A DNA stretch of 64,000 nt, from NCBI GenBank assembly GCA_949987565.1, contig OX465110.1, forward strand, positions 11,792,363 through 11,856,362, in the 5' to 3' direction. A program made the translations under genes and the position numbers. Below, in pieces: positions 50,201 to 60,800 of the stretch (position 1 is its first letter; each line of letters begins with the position of its first letter). This stretch comes from Luidia sarsii (Eukaryota; Echinodermata; Asteroidea; Paxillosida; Luidiidae). Under the pieces are notes generated by a model. It was not told the DNA's origin. It made no database searches and worked only from the letters and a program-made list of their open reading frames with translations.

Positions 50201-51990
50201 AAAACCATTAGTATTTGACAGCTGACTGTGAACATGAATGACCTGTGTTTGTTATGTGTTATGGCAATTTATAATTAACTTTGGTTTGGAGTTGATCCTA
50301 TTTCTGATGTATGTCTCCTCCAGGACCAGCGTCTTTGTGGCAATTGTGAGACTTTATTTGTTCTCATTAAACTCAACCTTCTAAAGCTATTAAAACTGGA
50401 ATGAGATTGCATTTGGATATGAATGGAGTTAAAGATAATACATTATTATGTCCCTGCTAATTACATCTGATCAAATTTTCCAATTAAAATGAAGCCTGCT
50501 TGTCAAGCCCCTAGAATTTGTTTCTGCTAACATGCTCTCAACAGTGCAATATTTTGCCCAAAATTATATGGTACAGTATATTTCAGGAAATTGAATATTT
50601 ACCACCGTAAATATGTGTTAGGGAAAGTTGTTACAGTAATTTTTAGTGATTGATTGACAGCTTAATAGGTTTTTATTTAACACATTTGTAAGGAGATTGG
50701 AAAATTAAAATAGTAAAGCTATTTTTCCTGTGCTCTAGTGTTTTTCACAATCTCTTTTAAAGACTTTTTCAAAAAGTGACCATGTTTTGAAACATTTAAA
50801 TTTGAGATTTGAAAAGGTTGAAGGTTTGAGTTAAAGCCATTTTAGGTAAAAAAGATGTCAGTCTTTTTTAAAGAAAAATAGTATGAAGTCACAGCAAGAT
50901 TTATTACAATTTATTAGAAGTGTTCTGCCATGGTAAATAATCAAAGACCAATGGAACTTAAAGGCTTCAGAATTCGCTGATTTCAGTTTGTAAACCCATC
51001 AGAATATTGGTGTACTGAATTGTTGATAAATGTAGGTTTTCTAGCTGTGAGGGAGCTAGCTTAAAGCTTGTTACTTCACCAGAAAATAGACACCAAGCTT
51101 CGAAGTTTTCCTTTCCAAACTGAATTTAAACCTTCCCATTTTTGATGCAGAAAAAGTTATATTGAATGTTTTTGGGGGTTAATGATGGAATTACATGGCA
51201 TTATGGTGTTCAACAATGGTATTACCTTCAACCTATGTTCATGTACTAATTTCCTTTGTGAATGAATACTGTATAAACAATGGCACTATTTTGTTTATTT
51301 TGAAATTATTAAATAGGCACTGTCATTTCATGCTGTTTGAAATAAAAAAAACTATGTGTACATATGGTTATGCCTAAATTCTGTGAATCCCGAGTAACCA
51401 TTTGTTTTAAATAAGACCAATAAGCAACTGCAAAATATTAACAACTTAACATCCCACAGTTCGGTGCTGTTTATCCACATGGCTGTGAGCAAAACGTACA
51501 TTGTACGAGCAATACCAAGTGCGCGCAGTTCGGAAAGGGCCTCCGGCTTGGTCACATTTCAGCAAGCAAAAACCAATTTTTGAACTGCCATCAACTTGGA
51601 TAATTTGGAAACGCACCTATGGGGTCACATCTATTGAGACCACATGAAATGACAACCCTGACATACAGAGTGACAGACATTCCCCATTAGCACCTTGTGT
51701 GACAAGTTATTTTCTCCAGCAAATTTAAGATGGCTTATTCTACAATGGGAAATAACAATGTTGAAGATAGATACTATGTACACCTCATATCCCTGCCATC
51801 ATACATTCATCCTACTTATTTACATTTTGACAACGATGCAATTGATTCTACAAGTAAATGTATTCATAAGACATGCCTGGTTTGTCACTTGGAGAGAAGC
51901 CCTTTCCAGTCAATTTCCTGGATTAGCAGGAAAGATCAAAATTTGCAGAACAAAGAAATAACCTTAATTAAACTCACTAATACAAGACTT

Positions 51991-52265
51991 AAGGCACTTT
52001 CACACTGACAAAATCCTCAGGGATTTCTCAAAAATTCCCCGGTGATTTCGGTTGGGCTATTTACACTACGGAAGAAATCCCCTGGGATAAGCTTTTCCCC
52101 GGGGATTTTTTACCCCTGCTCGGGGCCGGGGGTAGGGTAGAAGGAGAATCGCCAGGGTTTTACGATTTCCACGGGAAAATAGGGTCCCCAGGAGTTTCCA
52201 AATGGGTCCAGTGTGAATGGTTGCCGGGGTGTTGGTGGGGTAAAAAATCTGTGTGAAAAGGGCTT
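51991..52265. mobile_element. short inverted-repeat element (MITE) with TTTCACAC ends
   Basis: The left end AAGGCACTTTCACACTGA and right end (reverse complement AAGCCCTTTTCACACAGA) are inverted repeats about 275 bp apart. The interior is rich in CCCC/GGGG palindromes such as TCCCCGGGGA. TA lies next to both ends, compatible with a TA target duplication. There is no coding capacity. Confidence 0.55.
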
Positions 52266-53145
52266 ATGGGAAAAGCAGTGTCAATACACATGTAACTTTG
52301 CATCTGATGTACAGTAGTTGATGCTATGAAAGCTCATGCTGTCTTTTACCTGAACTTTGAAGTGCTTCAAAATGCTGGTGTGTGTTAATGGGTTTACCTT
52401 TGGACTGAGTGCCACCAGCAAGGAAATAGGAGGAGTGTGCAGCCAAGCCAGGAAATTACTGGGAAGTTGCCCAAGTCCAAGCTTCATTTCATGGAAGTCA
52501 TCAATCAAGGCCGCATGAAGGCAACTCAAGGTGATGGCAGCAGGAAAGTGGACAAGCTGTGCTCCAATTGCATCATGAACTCATTCACATGCACTGCTTT
52601 ACACAGTATGACACATGAGCACCAGCCATCCTGAACATTCTCATGTCAACTCCAGAAAAAAATGCAACCTTCACCCCATCACTGGTCAACACAAAAACAA
52701 ATTAGATCACTTGGATTTGTGAGAAGTTAATGAAACACAGCATTAGACACAAAAGAAATGTAGTCAGCAGTGCCCAAGGGAGGTCAATATTGACAATGCA
52801 TTCCAAATCAATCAGCAGCATGGTGCAGAGCAAGGACAGACCCCAGATGATTCAGGCTGAGACAGTCAGTCAGTGACTTTTTATTCAAAGTTACACTATT
52901 CACACAACTTCTATCAAATCAAGTGTTTAGACTTATTTCCATACCTTAATTTATTTCATAATTATTAAGTTGTATACAAATGTTGCAAAGTGTTAACAGT
53001 CTTAAATGGATAACACAACATTGGTCAAGGTCAAAGAATAGCATCCATATGTTGTCTGATCCAACGTATGCATGAAATAGCACACCTGTGAAAATTTCAG
53101 CTCAATCCGCCAACCGAGTCTCAAGAAAATAGTGGGCCTGACATT

Positions 53146-53850
53146 TTCTCATGGCTTAGACGGACAGCATTACTACGGTGACCAAGGGATTCTATGCCCA
53201 GTACACTCATATCTGATATCGAATGATCAGGGAGATTGAAGTGATACCCAACAGGGGTGTCCATTTTACTGGTTTTGATTGTAAACCTATGGCCATAGAT
53301 ACGTTTTTTGAGGGTGTTTTTGGTCTCGCCAACATACTGAACATTACAAACTCTACATGAGATGAGGTATGATGTTTGAGGTAGTGCACGTGATAGAGCC
53401 ATAGGTCGTGTGGGTAGTTCCAGAGGAATGTCCATTGAAAGAGTCTATTTCCTTGACATGTGTCTTGCAAACAATGCATTTCGAGGTACACTTAAATGTA
53501 CCAAATTTAGTGGGAAGTGAAGTGTCCAAAGGGGGGAACCTCTGCTCGGACAATTAAGTCACGCAGGTTACGGGGGCGCCTGAAAGCCAAAACAGGCGAA
53601 TTTGGAATGGCATCAGCCAGACGATGTGAAGCGTGGAGAATACGGTGGTTTTCCTTAGTTATCTTCCTGAGAGGAGGAAGAGAAGGGTGGAAGGAAGTAA
53701 CTAAGGGAACCTTGGGATTGTCCTTGGGACCTGGTGGCTTTTGTTTGAGTGCGGAACTTCTGGGAATGGAATAGACTTTAGCAATGGAGTTCTTCACTTG
53801 GCGAGAACTATAGCCTCTAGCAACCAAGTTACTTGCCAATACACGTGCTG
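53146..53850 (-). pseudogene. Penelope-like element relic, copy 2 (GIY-YIG end)
   Basis: It is about 90 percent similar by eye to copy 1. The minus-strand pieces are [59 protein letters not shown], a Cys linker ([14 protein letters not shown]) and the nuclease core [19 protein letters not shown] with a following His, then HFNLPDHS and [10 protein letters not shown]. Frames shift at least twice. The 3' end joins abruptly to a GGGCCTGAC fragment of the hammerhead-like repeat (53131-53141). At the upstream edge, similarity to copy 1 stops exactly where TTTCAG precedes CACGTG (53847/53848), like an intron-exon border. Confidence 0.7.
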
Positions 53851-53883
53851 AAACACAGATAGAGATATGGGGGGTAGTAAAGT

Positions 53884-53991
53884 AATGTACAGTATGTAAA
53901 TGTTGCAAAACCCTTAACATCCTAAATGTAGATCTTTAAAATATAGAGGGCCTGACGTTTCGATCCTAGCAGGATCCTTCTCAAAGGCAGA
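53884..53991 (-). repeat. PLE-type hammerhead-like repeat, copy 9
   Basis: On the minus strand it reads helix I GCCT/AGGC, core TTGAGAAGG, hairpin with CCTGCTAGG, GAAACGTCAGGCCC, then a decayed tail with TTTTGCAACATTT at about 53888. It lies immediately upstream of PLE relic copy 2 in the same orientation, as expected for the 5' flanking repeat of such an element. Confidence 0.7.
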
Positions 53992-54637
53992 ATGAGTGTT
54001 TGTAGACTTCTTATAGTATGGTCAACATTGCAGGTACCTCCACTCACTGATGATTCCAGTGTTATAAATAAATACATCCCCTAAAGCTGAGCATTCTTGT
54101 AGCCTTAACCACTTCACACCGAGCCACTTTCCAGTGCCCATCACCCCCCCCCCCCCACACAGAGGCTTTAGAATATTGTGCCATTTAAAAGACTTGCTAA
54201 ACAGTCAGGAACAATAAATACCTCAGAAATAAATCAATGAGTACACTATGTGTACAAGAAAGTCAAGCCTGGCAAAACCGGACGTCTATGTGGCTTTTGT
54301 CATGCTACATATTGTTTTGTAGTAGGCTGAAAAGAGTCTTTGTTTAAAAACTTGGACAATAGTGGTGCCTGGATTCGGAGGGCCTGGTAAAGCAACACCA
54401 CCAGTGCTCCGAATTCAGAGGGCCCTGTGCGAAGTGATTAAGAAAACATGTTTTTTACAGAGGTCATGGTAATTTGGGAATGGGTAATCATCACAGTAAT
54501 ACATAACAAAGAGATAGCATACAACCACACTGATGTATAGAGCCAATGCTACTATCATTGCACTGAAAAATAGACAGTCTATTGAACCAAGTGAACACAA
54601 GACCTGTGATAACCAGCACAGCGCCCTCTATAGTTTG

Positions 54638-54818
54638 TCACCTCCTTTCATTGATGTCATCAGGATATACATACTCTCCTTCCTCTTGTTCATTTTCAAA
54701 AAAATGATTGTCTACTGAGCATATGGAGGTCAAGCCCAGTACAGTAGCAATAAGGCAGAGACCAATAATTGCTGTGGACCAGTAAGCTGAATAAAGCTGC
54801 AGTTGAAACCCCAAAAGC
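54638..54818 (-). CDS. FG-GAP membrane protein, last exon (TM helix and tail)
   Basis: The acceptor TATGACAG is followed by LLGFQLQLYSAYW, the transmembrane helix, and a Glu/Asp/Tyr-rich tail (ENEQEEGEYVYPDDINERR), with stop TGA at 54638-54640. The first base completes a Gly codon from the previous exon. Confidence 0.88.
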
Positions 54819-57800
54819 CTGTCATAAGAGATAACAAGATTCACAATATTAATGAAGGATATGCATTGGCGACAGTCATACTGGATTTTACACTGAATAC
54901 ATGGCATACTGGAAAAAATCAGGAAATGACCCTGGTTAGAATGGTTGCAGATCCTCCATGCCTCCCTGCTGCCTACAGGCAATCGCATGGAACTCATCAT
55001 GACATCATCCATCGTGAGACACATCATGTATGCCAGTAACATACATAAATCATGGCAGTCACTACATGTCCATTATAAAGTATGACGGTCATTGCAGTCC
55101 TTCATGAAATCTTGTAAGGTTAATGTCATATCACACTAGGCAATATACATCAAAGGCAACATGAAGGCAACCACCTGCACAACCAAGACTGATGTAACAT
55201 AGGGCATTCCTCTTACACTGTCTTCATCTCACCAAGATAATCATTTCAACATTCAAAGGAAGAAATCTTTCAGAAATCATGAAGACTGGCTGGACTGGTT
55301 CGCCTGTACATTGCATGGAGTGACTGGCATGACCCTTTAGAGACACCTACATGTGCACTTCATTACTCAGTCTACACAAAGACAGACATTGGCCTCACCC
55401 AGTGGAACATTGTACAATGACATCATTGTATCCATCAGAGTTGAAATCTGCAATCACTATTGGTGCTGATGGTTGACATGGTAGAGAATGATGCGTGATG
55501 ACCTCACCATCCACCAATGAGATCAGGGCCAGGGAATCCCATCCGACTAGTACTGCAGCATTCTGTCCAGTGAAAGCAAAGTAATTAGCAACCTGACAAT
55601 GTAACCTACATGTATTATTCTGGCAAAATACCATACTCCACTAAGACATGCCATTGTTCACATAAGAGACCTAATTCAAAGCTAGAGATGCTAAAAGATC
55701 CACCCAACTGAACTATTATTAGCTCTTCTGATATCCAAAGTGAATTACCTTACCATTTTGCCATAAACTTGAAGTGCTGTTTTCCATATACCTGGCTGAA
55801 AGGCATTATGATAGATGTCTACAGTTTGCTGAGGGAAGTAGTGTCTACTTTTAAATACTGTCTTGACATCATTCCACTTAGCAATGGTGTCTACCTAGAA
55901 AAGAATACAAAGAAATCTGAAATTTGCTGATGTTTTTTTCTCTGAAGCAAAACTATCTGTGCTGGTGTAACATTGCTAAATATTCAAGCTGCTATAACCA
56001 GGTTTGTGACTTCGGATTACACTTTAATTGTGCACATGATTGTTTATGAAGCTTGGGAAACAAAGCACCTCATCGAGGCTTAGACACTGTTCAGCAGTGA
56101 TTCGTGGGCTGGATAGTATGGTCAAGTGTCTGTAAGCTTCTTCTTAGATACAAGATATTAACACTATCACTGCTGCATTTGTTACACTGTTATCCTTGCA
56201 AAGCAACTGCAGAAACCAGCCTAAAAATGATTCAACCATGTTATCTGATGCATTTAGCTTCATTGTGCAACGTATACCTTGAAAATTACAATACTTGAAC
56301 CAAAGAGGCCAGCAAACCATTGCACTATTAGCCCCGAGACAGTGTATCATGAGAATTCTCCGGCTTAGCACTAAAAGTGTTAATCCTGGTTCAGTAAAAA
56401 AAAATTGTTTTAAGTTTACATCGTAGGAGAAGGTTGACAAAACATGTCACAAGAAAACGATTGCATTTTACAAAAGAAAATAAATGACTTACATGTACAA
56501 CCACTTGAGGTTGCTAGTAACATGTGATAACAGTTTATAGCGTAACATACCATACACAAATGTTGCAAACTGTTTACTGACCCAACTGGCTCAAACGCAA
56601 TTCCCATTGATATTAAATGCTAATTAATGCTAATTAATGAGCACAGTAGATAGGTGTCTGAGTTTCCATATGTTTTACTGGTACCAGCATTATCTGTGCA
56701 AGATTGAATTACTTCTTGGTCACTTGCCAAATTGTCATCATACTAGATATATGCACTCAAATGGAAATTTTTCTACAAGTCTTTATCAAACAGCATTGTA
56801 AAAAGTTAAAAACCTTCAAAATTGTTTGTATTAACAAACAACGCAGTGGCTATTGTTACGGCAGCCGTAACGCAACTTCCATTTTCTATAGTTACGGCAC
56901 TGCAACTGCGCAAGCGCGAGGACATGTCAAATTTTGTTGCATGGGGTATTAAACCCCACGTGCTCAGGCAGCGCCGCCTCAAGCTTAGTACAGGCACAAG
57001 AAACATGGCAAATTATCTGGCTGTAGGCACATAATTTGCTTGACTTGAAGCAATACCCGTCAATATCGGAATGGAAAAAGGTGTCTTTTACAATCATGTA
57101 TATAAGAAGCTCTCGCAGGGTGAGATCGGCAAAAAACGGGTCCCTAACAAAGTCGTCAGCAATGCATGTACTACGATGCCGACTTCGCGTGCTTGCATGT
57201 GGCGGCAGAAAATACGAGAAGTCATTCGATTTTAGGGAGGTTTAAAAGACCACTATACAAATTATAAAACTATTATACCTATAAATCAACGTTGTAATTT
57301 TCTTTAATCAAACAGTGGCAACAAATTGACGAATGTATCATGCAAATGCAACAAATCAAGATCAAGCACGACGGCCAGACGGCAGCGTCGCCAGCTAACA
57401 TCGCACTTCCAAAGTCCTCGCGCTTGCGCAGTTGGAGTGCCATAACTATAGAAAATAGAAACTGCGTTACGGCTGTCGTAACAATAGCCACTGCGAACTT
57501 GTTTCAAGGAGTTTTTAGCCATCATTGGAGAAACATTGATAACAAGGTTGTGCAATCTGCTGGCAGTCTGCCAAAGCTTGCAGATCACATGCAATATATG
57601 TGTGGTTTACAGCCTTCAAGTAGGCCCCATATGGGACCATGTACATTTTATAACACCAAAGTTTATTGAAAAAAAGGGGGGGGCGATTGGGCAGATGTGC
57701 TTGGATATACATGTATCTGGTTGTTAAAGTGCGAGAATGTTCACACACAAAAGACTGTTTGTTAGAATGGGCAATATTGGATGTATATTTGATATATGTA

Positions 57801-60800
57801 CTTATAAGTGAGCCTGCTTTCGTGCTGAGTAAGTTAGGGGATGATGACATCAGAGTAGACAAGGGCTGACTGAGGTAGACACAAAGAAGCTAAAAGTGCC
57901 TTTAAAGGTAAACTGATGTCCAAAAAATTGAAAATCCTGATTTGGCATTAAATATGTTCATTGGTACATTATAATTCCAGATCAAACATAAATTTTGTGT
58001 TTCAGGCTTATTTGAAGCTTTTTTAACTAATCAAAATTATGCCCATAGTTATTGGGGGCACTGTTTTTTACGTCATGGGGTGAAAGCAGATTGTGAATGC
58101 AGATTTTTTTTCCTCCCCCCACGAAGGTTGTATACCGGTACACTTACATAATCGGAGTAGTTCCCTTACACGTTCAGTAGGTAATGCATCATTTTTTAGC
58201 GCGGCCCCAGTAAAACAAAAATGTGAACAATTTGTTGACGTCTGAGACGTCTTTGCACAAGCTTTTCCTTTGAATTCTATGAACTCTCAGTCGATAACAG
58301 AGATTCTGAAAATAGTTTTCTGATGACAAACACGTTGCAAAACCATACCATACATACATGTATACCATACATATTTTGTGATAGTGTATGTACAGTATTG
58401 TGGATTGTCCTGGAGTTATATAAATCTTAAGGCCTGGTCTGTTGCTTAGCAACAAGCCCCTGCAGTGGGTCTTGAGAACCTGATACTGTGGTCAGGGAGC
58501 AGGGATTAGCCCAGCCCAGTTCACCACCAGCTGTCTGAGTGAGTACATGTGCCACACACTTCCTCCAGTACTGGGTAGCCCACTACAATTTCTAGCCTGT
58601 AGCTGATTTCTAGCCTGTAGCTGTGCCGCGGCCGCTGCAAGTATCAGATGTCTGCAAAGGTTATGGCTTTGTGACGCCCGACGACAGCAGCGAAGACGTC
58701 TTCGTCTATCACTCTACCATTTATATGGACGGCTTCAGAAGTCTGGATGACAACGAGGTTGTAGAGTTTGTTTACAAGATCTCTGATAAGGGCCGTAGAG
58801 CAGTGATAGTGACGGGACCGAATGGCTGCAAATGTAGAGGGAGGAAACGGAAGAGGAGTAGACATGGCAAAGGGGATAGTGTGAAGGTCTCCACTCCTAA
58901 ACAGTCTGTGGGTCGTGCGCTCACATTAGAGTGGAAACAGACTGTTGAGAGTACAGCGAGCCCTGCCAGCTCATCACCCACCACCTACAGATTCAGGAAG
59001 GAAGAGACCAGAGCGACCACGCTGACGAGATGGATGAGGCAACACTGGTTGTGCAGTTTGCATCCTCAGAAGGCAACACAGAGAATCTCCATCCGACTAC
59101 CTCTTCAGGAGGAGCCAGAGCAGCTGGGTCAGACGTCAAGACCGAGGGCACCCACATAGCAGAGGAGCCCGCCTCTGCTATAGCTGCTTCGGATCTAGCG
59201 ACGCCTGACAATACCGACACTTCAGACAGAGCGCGGTGCCTGGACAAAGCAAAGGAGGCTCCAGTCCCTGAAGCCTCCACTGATGTGCTCCCTGCCTCAG
59301 ACACCTACCACACAGACCCCTCCGAAGTCACTGACTGTGAAGTCCCTACCACATCAAGACCTAATCCAGTGAGACGTTCGACTCGATCTAGCGCTGGTAA
59401 GCACGCCAACCCTCACTGTCTCCTTAGAGCATCCAACTGCCGGATTCAAGTGTCCACTACACCTCTGACTCTTGTTAGTGATGGGCTAGGTGGATGGCTC
59501 GATGGTTTCCTGCAGCAAGTCACTCTAACGACTCCGCTTGAGACATCTCAACTACGAACAGCCATTAAGGAACTGTAATTAGAGCCTATGAAAATGGATT
59601 TTCCCCATATGATTGCCTATTGCCATAATTAAAGTAATTACTTCAACTTGAAACCACTATTGGTGTGGAACCCAATAGGCGAGCAGGGGAGATTGTGACC
59701 AGTCACATTTTGTGATAGTGTACAGTATTGTGGATTGCCCTAGAGTTATATAAAGTTATATCTTAAGTCCTGGTTTGTTGCTTAGCAACAAGCCCCTGTA
59801 GTGGGTCTTGAGAACCTGACACTGTGGTCAGGGAGCAGGGATTAGCCCAGCCCAGTTCACCACCAGCTGTCTGAGTGAGTACATGTGCCACACACATCCT
59901 CTAGTACCGGGTAGCCCACTACAGTTTCCAGCCTGTAGCTGATTTCTAGATCCATCCATCTCTTATGCTCCTTACACGCCAACCCTTTTCTTTATTCACT
60001 TGTACTGGAAAATTAATCCACCGGAAAAGAGTCAAAGGCCCCTGTCACATGAGGCTAAATGGTCTCTGTGAAAACAAGCTTTGAAATGGACACTGCACTG
60101 CACGGTTTGACAGGTCGGATTAATGTCAACGTGATTTTTGACGTTCAAATGCGGCTTATTCTCGGATCACCAGGGAATAAATAAACATTTATTCCACTGC
60201 TGCAATCTTCAACAACGAATCTGGCTGGCATGTCAACAAATTTGTCAATATTTACTCCTGAAATCGGTTCTCTTGAAAAATGTGCACTGACTTTTTATAC
60301 ATATAAATGAACATAGAATGTAACACTTCCTTGACAAGAGTAATGGAGCAAGTCTTCTTTGAAGATCACCCCATGGTGTTACCGAGGACAACCTCCAAAG
60401 GGGCATGGTTGCTCCCTCTTCCAAACTCAAAGGATTTTGTACACTCTTTTTAAAAAATCAAAAAAATATGCATGGATGTATTTTACTGACACCATAGTAT
60501 TATTTGAATAAAAAAATAAAAATTTCTAAAATGCATCGAAGTTGACCTATTAAGTGCAGTACAGTTTGCATGGTTTCAGCTTTGTTGTTTTGTTTACTGG
60601 CCAATCAACAATCTAGGTTCTGTATTAGGGGGTGCCGGATATTCAAATAATTATTCGTTCAAACATCATCTATTCAAAAATTTTGTTCTAAGTTGCAGTT
60701 CAAATAACCATTACCAGTTTCAAAAATAGGTGTAAAAGGAAGGACACTGCTTCAGGGTTTTTCTGCCAAAAACAGACAAATGCCGCTACTCAAGAAACTT

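Larger units (their letters stand above)
46233..54637. other. convergent intergenic region between the two genes
   Basis: No protein gene is supported here. It must contain both 3' untranslated regions, but no clear polyadenylation signal can be assigned. It holds the tRNA-like foldback (46850-47287), a GC-richer anonymous patch (47660-48010), the 275-bp element at 51991, PLE relic copy 2 (53.1-54.0 kb), a poly-C run near 54145, and a segment at 51440-51560 sharing an inverted stretch with 36660-36760. Confidence 0.6.
58373..59949 (+). mobile_element. LTR-flanked cassette carrying a cold-shock domain
   Basis: Two direct repeats of about 240 bp bracket 1.1 kb with two overlapping reading frames and a purine-rich tract (GAGCAGGGGAGA, about 59680-59691) just before TGTGACC, as a polypurine tract would precede a 3' LTR. 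No primer-binding site, protease, reverse transcriptase or integrase is present. It therefore looks like an internally deleted or non-autonomous Ty3/Gypsy-type element in which only the distal coding part survives, next to or fused with a cold-shock domain. Confidence 0.6.
57902..60553. mobile_element. TTAA-flanked inverted-repeat element, copy 2, split by the LTR cassette
   Basis: TTAA (57902) then AGGTAAACTG at the left, and GTTGACCT-A-TTAA (60550-60553) at the right. Positions 57906-58203 align to the inverted right part of copy 1 (shared GATTTGGCATTAAATATG and TTCATTGGTAC). Positions 60350-60549 align to its inverted left part (shared GGTGTCAGTAAAATACAT). The middle is occupied by the LTR cassette, so that insertion is younger than this copy. 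Confidence 0.65.

Noticed and set aside
53517..53774. 85-codon plus-strand frame
   Set aside because: It is the antisense shadow of the Penelope-like element relic on the minus strand.
54819..55042. N-terminal extension of the last FG-GAP exon frame
   Set aside because: An ATG lies upstream in frame, but the splice acceptor at 54819 and the phase of the preceding exon show this is intron.
58623..59159. Intact host lin-28 gene
   Set aside because: No start codon before the domain, no CCHC zinc knuckles, a frame break, LTR-like flanks and a retroelement-like tail.
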